Shown here one piece after another: positions 27,556 through 36,771 of a DNA stretch of 64,000 bases (the stretch's first letter is position 1; every line of letters starts with the position of its first letter). This DNA comes from Neorhizobium petrolearium (GTDB lineage: Bacteria > Pseudomonadota > Alphaproteobacteria > Rhizobiales > Rhizobiaceae): assembly GCF_017873175.1 (NCBI RefSeq), contig NZ_JAGGJW010000009.1:62001-126000 (forward strand). The letters run 5' to 3'. The translations under genes were made by a program, and so were the position numbers. The notes beneath the pieces are model-generated. The model was not told where the DNA came from, searched no databases, and worked only from the letters and a program-made list of their open reading frames with translations.

Positions 27556-28458
27556 ATGGACAAGATCGCCAAACTTGCCGAACTGATTGCACAAAACACC
27601 GAAGGCGATGGAGTTCTCGAAACCGCCATCCCGCGCCTTTCGGTCATCCGCATGTCGAAGCCGACCGAGCCGTTGCATGCCATCCATCAGCCATCGGTCT
27701 GCATCATCGCGCAAGGGGCAAAGCAGGTCATGCTGGCCGACCAGATCTTCCGTTACAGCCCCGGCCGGTATCTGGTCGTCTCGGCCGATATGCCCGTCAC
27801 CGGACAGGTCATCGAGGCGAGCGAGGACAAGCCCTATCTCTGCCTCCGGCTCGATCTCGACATGAAGCTCCTGAGCGATATGCTGGTCGAGATGCCGCAT
27901 GCCTTCGGCTCATCCGCGTCCCCCTGCAAATGTGTGGGCGTTTGCGAAACCACGCAGGAATTCCTGGACGCCGCGATCCGGATGGCGCAGCTCCTCGACC
28001 GGCCTGACGAGATCGCCTTTCTTGCGCCGCTCATCGAGCGCGAGCTGATGTTCCGCATGCTGCGCGGCGGTCAGGCGGAGATGATCCGCCAGATGCTCGC
28101 GCCGGAAAGCCGGCTGCAGCAGGTCAACCGCGCGATTGCCTGGATCCGCCAGAATTTCGCCGCTCCCTTCTCGATCGAGCAGGTCGCCACGGAGGCGCGC
28201 ATGAGCACATCCTCGCTGCACCAGCATTTTCGCGAGGTGACGGCGATGAGCCCGCTGCAATACCAGAAGCAGCTTCGCCTGCAGGAGGCCCGCCGGCTGA
28301 TCCTCGGCAACGCGATGGATGCCGCGACTGCCGCTCACAGCGTCGGTTATGACAGCCCTTCGCAGTTCAGCCGCGAATACCGCCGTCTCTTCGGCGCTCC
28401 GCCGATCAAGGACATAGCGCGGCTGAGAAGCGAGCCTGCCCGCTACGCCCAGGCTTGA
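27556..28458 (+). CDS. AraC-family transcriptional regulator (AraC_N type)
   Basis: This 300-residue activator has an N-terminal AraC_N domain (about 25-180, with SVCIIAQGAKQVMLADQIFRY cut by GRYLVVSADMPV) and a C-terminal double HTH (about 195-290, MSTSSLHQHFREVTAMSPLQYQK, then VGYDSPSQFSREYRRLFG). It is divergent from the small-protein/Atu4866-type unit, a pairing that suggests direct control. The related group often regulates oxidoreductases for aldehydes or quinones. Confidence 0.87.
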   Translation: MDKIAKLAELIAQNTEGDGVLETAIPRLSVIRMSKPTEPLHAIHQPSVCIIAQGAKQVMLADQIFRYSPGRYLVVSADMPVTGQVIEASEDKPYLCLRLDLDMKLLSDMLVEMPHAFGSSASPCKCVGVCETTQEFLDAAIRMAQLLDRPDEIAFLAPLIERELMFRMLRGGQAEMIRQMLAPESRLQQVNRAIAWIRQNFAAPFSIEQVATEARMSTSSLHQHFREVTAMSPLQYQKQLRLQEARRLILGNAMDAATAAHSVGYDSPSQFSREYRRLFGAPPIKDIARLRSEPARYAQA

Positions 28459-28463
28459 TACAT

Positions 28464-28478
28464 GCCGCCAAAGGCGGC
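28464..28478. terminator. Perfect hairpin between convergent AraC and alpha-glucosidase genes
   Basis: GCCGCC-AAA-GGCGGC forms a compact stem-loop five bases after the AraC stop. No U-tract follows, so it may only slow or roughly end transcription. Confidence 0.45.
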
Positions 28479-28516
28479 CGCCCGTCTTGGGATGACGACA
28501 TGGACATCAAGATTGA

Positions 28517-30166
28517 TCACACCCGCGCGCAGAACATGTCCAAGGCATCGAGCCTCACCACGCCCTTTTCAAGCCGCGACGCAAAGCCAGGTGGCGATAC
28601 CGGCAGGCAATCGCCGAGCCGCTTGGGCAGCGTGTAATCCTGCGGCATGCGTGTCAGATTGAAGACGAAGAGCAGGCTTTCACCACCCTTCTCCCTCACA
28701 AAGGCGAGCAGGTCCTGATTGGTGTCGAGGAAAGTCATGTCCCCATCAGTGAGCGGCGGGTGCGCCTTTCGGAAGGCCAGCGTCGCCCGGTAATGGTGGA
28801 GCACGGAAGCCGGATCGGCCTCCTGCACGTCGACGGCGCGCGCGGCGTGTTCGCGCGGTACCGGAAGCCAGGTCTTGGCTCCCTCCGTGAAGCCGGCATG
28901 CGGCGCACCCGCCTCCCATACCATCGGCGTACGGCATCCGTCGCGTCCCTTGAAGGCCGGCCAGAAGCGGATGCCATAGGGGTCGCGCAGATCCTCGTAG
29001 GAAAGTTCCGCCTCTGTCAGCCCCAGTTCCTCCCCCTGATAGAGGCAGATCGAACCGCGCAGCACCGAAAGAAGCGTGATCGACAGCTTTGCGACGCGGT
29101 CCTGTTCTTCCGGCGCCTCGATGAAGCGGGTGACGTGCCGCACCACGTCGTGGTTGGAAAAGGCCCAGCAGACCCAACCGTTGGTGACCGTGTCCTGCAC
29201 GGTCGTCATCACCTTGCGGATATAGGCCGCGGAGAAGGCCGGACCGAGCAGATCGAACGTGTAGCACATGTGCAGCTTGTCGTTGCCGCTCGTATAGATC
29301 GCCAGCGTCGTCAGTGAACGCGGTCCATCGCCCACTTCGCCCACGGTCGCTCGCCCCTCATAGCTGTCGAGCAACGCCCTCAACCGCTTCAGGAACCCGA
29401 TATTTTCCGGCTGGCTCTTGTCGTAGAGGTGATTTTGCATGGAATAGGGATTGGTGTCCGTCTCCATGCCCGCCCCTTCGGTGTCATAGACCATCGGCGG
29501 ATTGTTGCGAAGTTGCTTGTCGTGGAAATAGTAGTTGACGGTATCGAGCCGGAACCCGTCCACGCCGCGGTCCAGCCAGAACTTCACCGTGTCCAGCACC
29601 GCCTCCTGGACCTCCGGGTTGTGGTAATTGAGGTCCGGTTGGGAGATCAGGAAGTTGTGCATGTAATATTGCTTGCGCACTCCGTCCCATTCCCAACCGG
29701 GGCCTCCGAAGATCGAAAGCCAATTGTTGGGCACCGTCCCATCTGCCTTGGGGTCCGCCCAGACATACCAGTCCGCCTTGGGATTGGTGCGGCTTGAGCG
29801 GCTTTCGACAAACCAGGGATGCCGGTCGGACGTATGGCTGATGACCTGGTCGATGATCACTTTCAGTCCCAGACGATGGGCTTCAATCATCATCTCGTCG
29901 AAGTCCGCCAGCGTGCCGAACATCGGATCGACATTGCAGTAATCGGAAACGTCGTATCCCATGTCCGCCATCGGCGAGGTGAAGAACGGCGACAGCCAGA
30001 TGGCGTCGACGCCGAGGGAGGCGATATGCGGCAGACGGGCGGTGATCCCCTTGATGTCGCCGAGTCCATCGCCGCTCGTGTCCTGGAAGGAACGCGGATA
30101 GATCTGGTAGATCACTGCGCCGCGCCACCAATTCGCGTCGGTTCTGTTCACCGCTTCAGTCGCCAT
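28517..30166 (-). CDS. aglA: Alpha-glucosidase, glycoside hydrolase family 13
   Basis: This 549-residue cytoplasmic enzyme hydrolyses maltose, trehalose or sucrose-type alpha-glucosides. The family GH13 motifs are GLKVIIDQVISH, nucleophile Asp208 in GFRLDTVN, acid/base Glu277 in VGEVGD, and FSNHDVVRH. Its N-terminus (NWWRGAVIYQIYPRSFQD) matches rhizobial AglA. In S. meliloti aglA lies in the aglEFGAK transport operon; here no transporter or agl regulator is adjacent, so the symbol is by sequence type only. ATG 30166 follows GGAGAG. Confidence 0.88.
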   Translation of the reverse strand: MATEAVNRTDANWWRGAVIYQIYPRSFQDTSGDGLGDIKGITARLPHIASLGVDAIWLSPFFTSPMADMGYDVSDYCNVDPMFGTLADFDEMMIEAHRLGLKVIIDQVISHTSDRHPWFVESRSSRTNPKADWYVWADPKADGTVPNNWLSIFGGPGWEWDGVRKQYYMHNFLISQPDLNYHNPEVQEAVLDTVKFWLDRGVDGFRLDTVNYYFHDKQLRNNPPMVYDTEGAGMETDTNPYSMQNHLYDKSQPENIGFLKRLRALLDSYEGRATVGEVGDGPRSLTTLAIYTSGNDKLHMCYTFDLLGPAFSAAYIRKVMTTVQDTVTNGWVCWAFSNHDVVRHVTRFIEAPEEQDRVAKLSITLLSVLRGSICLYQGEELGLTEAELSYEDLRDPYGIRFWPAFKGRDGCRTPMVWEAGAPHAGFTEGAKTWLPVPREHAARAVDVQEADPASVLHHYRATLAFRKAHPPLTDGDMTFLDTNQDLLAFVREKGGESLLFVFNLTRMPQDYTLPKRLGDCLPVSPPGFASRLEKGVVRLDALDMFCARV

Positions 30167-30310
30167 GTCTCGACTCTCCTTTCTCCTTTGTTCCCGCCCA
30201 ACCTAGTGCCCCCGGAACAAAAGACAACGCAAAAGCAAGGCCCTGACCGCTCTTGCCATCTTCGGCACTTCGGCCTATGCGACTTGGTCGAGATACCGGA
30301 GGGAACGAAA

Positions 30311-31225
30311 ATGGGCGGGCGGCTTCTTTCGATCGGCGAATGCATGGTGGAACTGTCGCAGGCAGGCGAAGGACTGCTGCGCAAGGGTTTTGCCGGTGAC
30401 ACGTTCAACACCGCCTGGTATGCGCGTGCCTGCCTTCCGGCAGAGTGGACGGTGGAATATTTCACCGCGCTTGGTGACGATCCGCTCTCGTCCGAAATGC
30501 TCGTCTTCATGAAGGAGGCCGGCATCGGCACCGGCCATATCCGCCGTATCGAAGGTAAGACGCTAGGCCTTTACCTTATCACGCTGAAGAACGGCGAACG
30601 CACTTTCAGCTACTGGCGCGATACGGCGGCCGCCAGGAAGCTTGCCGATGATCCAGACCATCTCCGGGCAGCAATCGAGGCCGCCGACATCATCTATTTC
30701 TCGGGCATAACGCTCGGCATACTCGACCGGCAAGCGGTAGAAACCCTGCTTTCCGAACTGCGCCGCGCCAGGGCGGCGGGCAAACAGGTGGCTTTCGATC
30801 CAAACATCCGCTCGCGCCTCTGGACGGAGAGGGACACGATGCTGAAGACGATCGAGGCCGGCGCCCGTGCTGCCAATCTGGTGCTGCCGAGCTTCGACGA
30901 CGAGACGACCCATTTCGGCGACATCACCGTCGCCGATACCATCGCCCGCTATCATGCGCTGGGAGTCGAGAACGTCGTCGTGAAGAACGGCGCAGAAGGC
31001 ATTACCTTGAGCTTCGGCGGTTCCGCGGCAATCCACGTTCCGGCCGTGCCGACCCTGCAGATCGTCGACACGACCAGCGCCGGGGACAGCTTCAACGGCG
31101 CGTTTCTGTCGCGCCTCGTGCGGGGCGTCTCGCCTGCGGAAGCCGCGACCTATGGCGCGAGCATCGCCTCCGTCGTTATCGGCCACCATGGCGCGCTGAT
31201 CAGCCCGGCGTTGCTGCCGGGGTGA
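30311..31225 (+). CDS. kdgK: PfkB-family sugar kinase, probably 2-keto-3-deoxygluconate kinase
   Basis: This 304-residue ribokinase-fold enzyme has the N-terminal GECMVELS and GGDTFNTA-like GFAGDTFNTAWYAR motif. The C-terminal VDTTSAGDSFNGAFL carries the catalytic Asp. These fit KdgK, which phosphorylates KDG for the Entner-Doudoroff or uronate route. GGAGGG before ATG 30311 fixes the start; the frame is open much further upstream by chance. The 3' end overlaps the convergent OsmC-like gene by 26 bases. Confidence 0.85.
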   Translation: MGGRLLSIGECMVELSQAGEGLLRKGFAGDTFNTAWYARACLPAEWTVEYFTALGDDPLSSEMLVFMKEAGIGTGHIRRIEGKTLGLYLITLKNGERTFSYWRDTAAARKLADDPDHLRAAIEAADIIYFSGITLGILDRQAVETLLSELRRARAAGKQVAFDPNIRSRLWTERDTMLKTIEAGARAANLVLPSFDDETTHFGDITVADTIARYHALGVENVVVKNGAEGITLSFGGSAAIHVPAVPTLQIVDTTSAGDSFNGAFLSRLVRGVSPAEAATYGASIASVVIGHHGALISPALLPG

Positions 31226-31622
31226 TCCGAAACGAAACAGGAAATCCCTTCATCACGGAGTTCGCGACCGTGCACACGTTTCTGGCACGATCGATCAGAA
31301 CGCCCGTATCGGAGCCGTCGCTCGACGTGCAGGTGACGTCGATCTCCGCGCCTACAGCGATAAGCGGCGTCCCCTCAAGCTGCAGAGTGACGCGCACGGC
31401 GATCTCGTCGATCTCGGCGCCCATGTCGTGCGCGACATAGCGCAGGTCGTTGCAGAAGCAACCGCCGATCGCAAGCGCCAGAAGCTGTCCGCCGTTGAAA
31501 CCCAACCCCTGCCCTCCGGCCTTTCCGTCGGGCCGGTCAACGACAAGCGTATGACTGCCGGCCCATCCCATCGCCGCCTCGGTTCCGGCGACATTGCGAA
31601 GCTCTATGAGCGAAGAGACCAT
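31200..31622 (-). CDS. OsmC/Ohr-family protein
   Basis: This 140-residue protein has the OsmC fold: an N-terminal strand region (TLVVDRPDGKAGGQGLGFNGGQLLALAIGGC broken at GLGFNGG) and Cys residues in GGCFCNDLRY, DVTCTSSDG and RNVCTVANS. OsmC/Ohr proteins reduce organic hydroperoxides with two cysteines; here the CFC and the later Cys are candidate redox residues, but the exact Ohr pattern is not clear. GGGAGGGTGTC before ATG 31622 supports this start. It overlaps the sugar kinase gene tail to tail. Confidence 0.8.
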   Translation of the reverse strand: MVSSLIELRNVAGTEAAMGWAGSHTLVVDRPDGKAGGQGLGFNGGQLLALAIGGCFCNDLRYVAHDMGAEIDEIAVRVTLQLEGTPLIAVGAEIDVTCTSSDGSDTGVLIDRARNVCTVANSVMKGFPVSFRITPAATPG

Positions 31623-31788
31623 GACACCCTCCCAAACAAGACATATCATTCCATCAATCGGTGCGGCGTTCAATCAACAGGCCTCCCCGCCCCTTCATCC
31701 TCCTGTAACAATCCTTTACGATAGAGGGCCGAAACGTATCCGTGGCAACCTGAGTCGCCGACGGAGCGGCAATCGGGCTGGGCCTCGC

Positions 31789-32853
31789 ATGACCAGAATC
31801 ACCATCGTGACGGATGCCTGGTATCCTCAGGTGAACGGCGTCGTCCGCTCCATCGAGAACACCAATCGGGAACTCGATCGCATGGGCGTCGAGGTGATGA
31901 TGGTGACGCCGCAGGATTTCGCCAGCGTCCCCTGCCCCACCTATCCGGAAATCCGCCTTTCCGTTGCAAGCTATGGGCGGGTGGCCGCCGCGATCGAAGC
32001 GACGCAGCCGACCGCCGTCCACATCGCCACCGAAGGCCCGCTCGGACTTCTCGCCCGCCGCTGGTGCCTGAAGAAGCACGTGCCCTTCTCGACCAGCTAC
32101 CATACGCGGTTCCCGGAATATGTGGCCGCCCGTTTCCCGGTTCCGCTGCGCTGGCTGCACGCCTTCGTGCGCTGGTTCCACAATGCCGGCAACGGCTGCA
32201 TGGTGGCGACCGCCAGCCTGGAACGGGAGCTTTCCAAGCTCGGCATCCAGAACCTGCTCCGCTGGAGCCGCGGCATCGACCAGACGGTGTTCCACCCGAT
32301 GGCGCTCGACGAGCGCCCGTTCAACCTGCCGCGCCCGATCTTCCTGACGGTCGGCCGGGTGGCGGTTGAAAAGAACCTGCCGGCCTTTCTCGACATCGAC
32401 CTGCCCGGCTCGAAGGTCGTGGTCGGCGACGGGCCGGCCCGCGCCGATCTTCAGAGGCGGTATCCGAACGTGCTCTTCACCGGCATGAAGACGGGCGAGG
32501 ACCTCGCCCACGCCTATGCGCAGGCCGATGTTTTCGTCTTCCCATCGAAGACCGATACATTCGGCAACACGATCCTGGAGGCCCTCGCAAGTGGCGTTCC
32601 AGTCGCCGCTTATCCCGTGACCGGGCCGATCGATATCATCGAGGAAGGGTCCGGCGCCGGAGCGCTCTCCGAGGATCTGCGCGAGGCCTGCCTTGCGGCG
32701 CTGAAATGCTCCCGCGAGAATGCGCGAAAGCTTGCCCGCAACTTCACCTGGGAAGCGGCATCAAAGCAATTCCTCAACAACGTCCTGATTGCGCAGGGCC
32801 GCACGCCGCGCCTCAAAGGCCCCTCGACCGGCACCCGGCCGTCAACAGCCTGA
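31789..32853 (+). CDS. Glycosyltransferase family 4, probably a glycolipid synthase
   Basis: The 354-residue GT-B enzyme has an N-terminal domain with TDAWYPQVNGVVRSI and a C-terminal donor-binding domain with VGRVAVEKNLPAFLD, FVFPSKTDTFGNTILEALASG (split here at TDTFGN) and the two conserved Glu of GT4. It resembles bacterial and plastid-type diacylglycerol glycosyltransferases such as SqdX and the rhizobial glucuronosyl/glycosyl-DAG synthase, which make phosphate-free membrane lipids. The start at 31789 is chosen by alignment to that opening; the RBS is weak. A probable 28-residue membrane protein gene on the other strand follows. Confidence 0.85.
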   Translation: MTRITIVTDAWYPQVNGVVRSIENTNRELDRMGVEVMMVTPQDFASVPCPTYPEIRLSVASYGRVAAAIEATQPTAVHIATEGPLGLLARRWCLKKHVPFSTSYHTRFPEYVAARFPVPLRWLHAFVRWFHNAGNGCMVATASLERELSKLGIQNLLRWSRGIDQTVFHPMALDERPFNLPRPIFLTVGRVAVEKNLPAFLDIDLPGSKVVVGDGPARADLQRRYPNVLFTGMKTGEDLAHAYAQADVFVFPSKTDTFGNTILEALASGVPVAAYPVTGPIDIIEEGSGAGALSEDLREACLAALKCSRENARKLARNFTWEAASKQFLNNVLIAQGRTPRLKGPSTGTRPSTA

Positions 32854-32867
32854 GCTGGCGTCGGCAG

Positions 32868-32954
32868 TCAGCCGGCCCGTTTGTCGCGCCAGACGAAAAA
32901 AGCGATGCTGCCGATTGCAAGACAGACGGATGCGGCAAGGCCGACGATGATCAT
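32868..32954 (-). CDS. Probable 28-residue membrane microprotein
   Basis: This frame was found by reading the gap between the convergent GT4 and der genes. It starts MIIVGLAASVCLAIG and ends WRDKRAG, giving one transmembrane helix with a positively charged cytosolic tail. A near-perfect ribosome site, GGGAGGAG, lies about six bases before the ATG. It is too short for normal gene calling. It does not resemble CydX, KdpF or CcoQ as I know them. No function is assigned. Confidence 0.55.
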   Translation of the reverse strand: MIIVGLAASVCLAIGSIAFFVWRDKRAG

Positions 32955-33062
32955 GAATATCTCCTCCCACGCGCGAAAACTCCCGACCGCGCGATAATGT
33001 CGCAGTCGATCACGTGGCGGAAATAAAAGCAAGCTTGCCTGACAAACTCTGAAGGGATGCCG

Positions 33063-34493
33063 TTAGCGCTTCTTCTTCCGTCCCTCGAACGGGTTTTCGC
33101 CCGCCCTGAAATGCACGCGGATCGGCACGCCTGGCATCTGGAAATCGTTGCGCAGGCCGTTCACCAGATAACGCACGTAGCTTTCCGGCAGAGCCTCCGG
33201 ACGCGTGCAGGAGATCATGAAGGCCGGCGGGCGGGTTTTCACCTGCGTCATGTATTTCAGTCTGACGCGGCGGCCGGAAACCGCTGGCGGCGGATGCTGC
33301 ACCTGCACGCCGTCGAGCCAGCGGTTGAGCTTCGCCGTCGAGATGCGCTTGTTCCACACCCGGTCGGTCTCGATGATGTTCTGCATCAGCTTGTCGAGCC
33401 CGTAGCCCGTCTGGCCGGAGATCGGCACGGCGCGGATGCCGCGCGCCTGCGGCAGCAGCCGTTCCGTCTTTTCGCGCAGGTCGGCAAGTGTCGCCTGCAC
33501 ATCCTCGACAAGGTCCCATTTGTTGAAGGCGAGCACCGCCGCGCGACCCTCGCGGATGACGAGATCGACGATCTGCAGGTCCTGTTTCTCGAAGGGTATG
33601 GTCGCATCGAAGACGATCACCACCGTCTCCGCGAAGCGGATGGCGCGCAGCGCATCGGCGACGGAAAGCTTCTCCAGCTTCTCCTGCACCCTCGCCTTGC
33701 GGCGCATGCCGGCCGTATCGAACATCTTGATGGTGCGGCCGCGCCAGTCCCATTCGACCGAGATCGAGTCGCGGGTAATCCCCGCTTCCGGCCCCGTCAA
33801 GAGTCGGTCCTCGCCGAGAAAGCGGTTGATCAGGGTCGACTTGCCGGCATTCGGACGCCCGACGATCGCCACGCGCAGCGGCTTCGTTTCGTCATAGGCG
33901 GGCTCGGCGTCCTCCTCATCTCCCTCGCCTTCGCCGCCGGGAAGCCGCACATCGACATTCGTCTCGGCCTCTTCGTCCGACTCGGGAAAGGCCTTCTCCT
34001 CGCCGATCGCCTCAACGATCGCGTCGCGCAAATCGAGCATGCCCTCGCCGTGTTCGGCCGAGATCGGCACCGGCTCGCCCAGGCCCAGCGTGAAGGCATC
34101 GTAGAAACCGGCATCGGAGCCGCGGGCTTCCGACTTGTTGGCGACGAGCACCACCGGCTTGCCGCGCCTCCTCAGCATCCCGGCGAGCGCCTGGTCCACC
34201 GGCGTCAGCCCCGTCTTGGCATCGACCACGAAAAGCGAAAGATCCGCCTCGTCGATCGCCGCCTCGGTCTGCGCCCGCATGCGGCCCTGGAGCGTCTCAG
34301 GCCCCGCCTCTTCCAGACCCGCTGTGTCGACGATGCGGAACCTGAGGTCGATGAGCTTCGCATCGCCCGGACGGCGATCGCGGGTCACTCCCGGCGTATC
34401 GTCGACAAGCGCCAGCTTCTTTCCGACCAGCCGGTTGAAAAGCGTGGACTTGCCGACATTCGGGCGTCCAACGATGGCGACGGTAAAGCTCAT
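33063..34493 (-). CDS. der: Ribosome assembly GTPase Der (EngA)
   Basis: This 476-residue essential GTPase helps to assemble the 50S subunit. It has two tandem G domains: the first with P-loop GRPNVGKST (about 8-16) and DDTPGVTRD, the second with GRPNAGKST (about 212) and [12 protein letters not shown]-like C-terminal domain and a basic tail (GRKKKR) follow. An acidic linker separates the G domains, as in other alphaproteobacteria. The TPR protein gene lies directly upstream, the same neighbour as in the yfgM-bamB-der region of other proteobacteria, but bamB is absent here. Confidence 0.97.
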   Translation of the reverse strand: MSFTVAIVGRPNVGKSTLFNRLVGKKLALVDDTPGVTRDRRPGDAKLIDLRFRIVDTAGLEEAGPETLQGRMRAQTEAAIDEADLSLFVVDAKTGLTPVDQALAGMLRRRGKPVVLVANKSEARGSDAGFYDAFTLGLGEPVPISAEHGEGMLDLRDAIVEAIGEEKAFPESDEEAETNVDVRLPGGEGEGDEEDAEPAYDETKPLRVAIVGRPNAGKSTLINRFLGEDRLLTGPEAGITRDSISVEWDWRGRTIKMFDTAGMRRKARVQEKLEKLSVADALRAIRFAETVVIVFDATIPFEKQDLQIVDLVIREGRAAVLAFNKWDLVEDVQATLADLREKTERLLPQARGIRAVPISGQTGYGLDKLMQNIIETDRVWNKRISTAKLNRWLDGVQVQHPPPAVSGRRVRLKYMTQVKTRPPAFMISCTRPEALPESYVRYLVNGLRNDFQMPGVPIRVHFRAGENPFEGRKKKR

Positions 34494-34524
34494 CCTGTTT
34501 CCTTAAAGACCTGCAGGCAAAGAA

Positions 34525-35199
34525 TTAAGAGGATGCTTTGCCGGAGGCGGTTATGTTGTCGAGCATGATCTGCGCGCGGTTTGCAATGTTGCGCGGCGCT
34601 GCAGCGTCGTTGGCGATCTGCTGGAACCATTCCTTGGCTTTTTTCATGTCGCCGGCCTTGTAGGCGGAAAGCCCGAGCGCCTCACGGGCGGAATTGGCGA
34701 GCGGATTGGCCGGAACGGCCATGGATTCCACTTCCGCCGCAACCTGTTCATAGGTGCCGGTATCGATGAGCAGCCAGGCGGCGCGCATCTTGGCAAGGTC
34801 TCGCATCGCCTGCGGCGCCTGTCCGTCCTTGCCGACCTCGGAGAAAGCTGCGATGGCAGCCGCCGTGTCACCCTTTGCCTGCTGGACGGAGGCAGCGCGC
34901 ATCTTGGCGAGTACCGGATAGGCGCCGGTACCGTCCTTCTCCAGTGCCTCGAAAGCCGCAAGCGCCTCGTCTTGCTTGTTCTCCGACGCGAGTTTCAGCG
35001 CCGCCAGGAATTTGTCGCCGGACTGGGAGGAACTGTGCGTATCCCACCACTCGTAGCTCTCCTTGGCAATGGCGCCCCCGACGATCAGCACAACGATCGC
35101 AATCACCAGAGGCCGGAAGCGCTTCCAGGCATATTTCACCTGATCGGAGCGAAGCTCCTCATTCACCTCGCGGATAAAGCTATCGTCGTGCTGCGTCAT
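34525..35199 (-). CDS. TPR protein, YfgM-like, single membrane anchor
   Basis: This 224-residue protein has one transmembrane segment (about 29-47, PLVIAIVVLIVGGAIA) and a periplasmic TPR-like domain (about 60-215) with repeated Ala-rich helix pairs such as ALAAFEALEKDGTGAYPVLAKM. In E. coli, YfgM is a Sec-associated periplasmic chaperone partner. The ATG at 35199 follows GGAG; a TTG just before is less likely. It is 31 bases upstream of der and probably co-transcribed. Confidence 0.85.
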   Translation of the reverse strand: MTQHDDSFIREVNEELRSDQVKYAWKRFRPLVIAIVVLIVGGAIAKESYEWWDTHSSSQSGDKFLAALKLASENKQDEALAAFEALEKDGTGAYPVLAKMRAASVQQAKGDTAAAIAAFSEVGKDGQAPQAMRDLAKMRAAWLLIDTGTYEQVAAEVESMAVPANPLANSAREALGLSAYKAGDMKKAKEWFQQIANDAAAPRNIANRAQIMLDNITASGKASS

Positions 35200-35393
35200 C
35201 AAAGTCTCCGGCCCGGCGGCCTCAATCTCAAGAAGAAAGCGCCTTCTAGCCTATTTTCCCGAAGATGTAAGGCCCTTCTCACAAATCTCGGAAAGCTTGT
35301 TAACGGTGATGTCCCGGATGGCCTGTTCAAAGCTTCGCCTCATTCGGTCTTCATGAAGCAAGCTTCCTTTCCGTGCGATTCAGGTTTTCATTG

Positions 35394-36380
35394 ATGCGTT
35401 TCTCCGCCCTCCCCCTCGCCCTCTGTCTTTCGCTAAGCCCCTTCAGCGCAAACGCAACGCAAAAGCCGAAGCAATCGGTGATAATCTCCTTCGACGGGGC
35501 GGGCGACAACGCGCTGTGGCAGAGAAGCCGCGATCTCGCCAACCGCACCAACGCGCATTTCACCTATTTTCTCTCCTGCACGCTGGTGATCGATCGCGCC
35601 AATGCGAAGAGCTACCAGGGGCCGCACCAGAGACGCGGCAAATCCAATATCGGCTTTGCGCAGACCGCTGAGGAAGCTCGCGGCAGGCTTGCTCACGTCT
35701 GGCAAGCGCATCTCGAAGGCCATGATATATCGAGCCATACCTGCGGCCATTTCGACGGCAAGGACTGGACGGCGGCCGATTGGGAAACCGAATTCACGAC
35801 CTTTCATAATGTTCTGACCGACGCCTGGAAAATGGCCGGCGCGGAGGCCGAGGAGCCTGCCGGCTGGAAGGATTTTGTCAGAAACGGCATCGGCGGCTTC
35901 CGCGCACCCTATTTCTCCGTCAGCCCCGGCATGGTCGAGGCGGAGAGGAAAGCCGGTTTCCGATATGACGCGAGCCTCGTCACCAAGGGCCCGGCCATGC
36001 CCGAGGAAAAGGACGGGCTCATCCGCTTCGGCCTGCCGCTCATCCCGGAAGGCCCGTCGAACCGGCCGATCATCGCCATGGACTACAATCTCTTCATCCG
36101 CCATTCGGCCGGCATCGAGAATCCGAGCCGTTCGGCGGAGTTCGAGGAACGCGCCTATTCCGCCTTCAGGGCCGCCTTCGACCGGCAATATGACGGCAAT
36201 CGCATCCCGCTCCAGATCGGCCTGCATTTCGTGGAGATGAATGGAGGCGCCTACTGGCAGGCCATGGAACGGCTGGTGACGGACGTCTGCGGAAAGGAGG
36301 ACGTCGCCTGCGTCAGCTATTCGGAAGCGATCGCGATGCTGAAGGAACGCGGGAAGCAACAAGAAACATCGGGGCTTTGA
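35394..36380 (+). CDS. Secreted polysaccharide deacetylase-like protein
   Basis: This 328-residue precursor has a signal peptide (MRFSALPLALCLSLSPFSANA). The catalytic fold fits the NodB/polysaccharide deacetylase family: motif 1 is modified to SFDGAGD, the metal motif 2 is SHTCGH (His-x3-His), and motif 3 is GFRAPYF. The target polymer (cell wall, capsule or exopolysaccharide) is unknown. The start at 35394 puts the signal peptide at the N-terminus; a GTG seven codons upstream is less likely. It is monocistronic. Confidence 0.82.
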   Translation: MRFSALPLALCLSLSPFSANATQKPKQSVIISFDGAGDNALWQRSRDLANRTNAHFTYFLSCTLVIDRANAKSYQGPHQRRGKSNIGFAQTAEEARGRLAHVWQAHLEGHDISSHTCGHFDGKDWTAADWETEFTTFHNVLTDAWKMAGAEAEEPAGWKDFVRNGIGGFRAPYFSVSPGMVEAERKAGFRYDASLVTKGPAMPEEKDGLIRFGLPLIPEGPSNRPIIAMDYNLFIRHSAGIENPSRSAEFEERAYSAFRAAFDRQYDGNRIPLQIGLHFVEMNGGAYWQAMERLVTDVCGKEDVACVSYSEAIAMLKERGKQQETSGL

Positions 36381-36713
36381 TCTCGGGACGCCCCTCCTGC
36401 CTGCCGCTAGAGGGGATGGATTCGTTACCGCGAGAGATCTTCCCTCAATCTCTCAACCACTTAGCGGCCTTCATTTCCCCGCCTCGTCCCCATCTTTTAA
36501 ACCGGGCGCATAATGCTCCCCGTCATCGGATGGGAAACCGGGTTCTAGAACCGGCCTCCTCATCTGGCTCGAAGGGTCCGGTTTCCGGTGATGGTCGTGC
36601 CCAGGCGGCAGCGGAAGAACTGACACCTCTTTCAAAACCGTAAGACGCGATCGGGGCAGGCGGAAAGCCTGAATGCCCAATGCCGTTGAAATGCCCGTCT
36701 GCCCTTTTTCCCA
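36381..36713. other. Non-coding gap between deacetylase and bacA genes
   Basis: No gene is supported in these 333 bases. A palindromic stretch around 36535-36553 (GTTCTAGAAC flanked by CCGG and CGG) could end transcription of the deacetylase gene. Small frames on both strands lack ribosome sites and codon pattern. Confidence 0.5.
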
Positions 36714-36746
36714 CCAAAACCGCACCGGACATGACATCCGGCGCGG
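36714..36746 (-). terminator. Intrinsic terminator of bacA
   Basis: On the minus strand CCGCGCCGGA pairs with TCCGGTGCGG (one G-U pair), with a 7-base loop, followed by TTTTGG. It lies 26 bases after the bacA stop. Confidence 0.8.
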
Positions 36747-36771
36747 CCAAACGTGCTGCGTTGAGAAAGGG

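Noticed and set aside
33057..34568. 503-codon frame opposite der
   Set aside because: Antisense shadow. Der is certain on the other strand.
36535..36553. Palindromic stretch around GTTCTAGAAC considered as an operator
   Set aside because: It lies behind the deacetylase gene and far from any start codon, so a weak terminator or chance is more likely.
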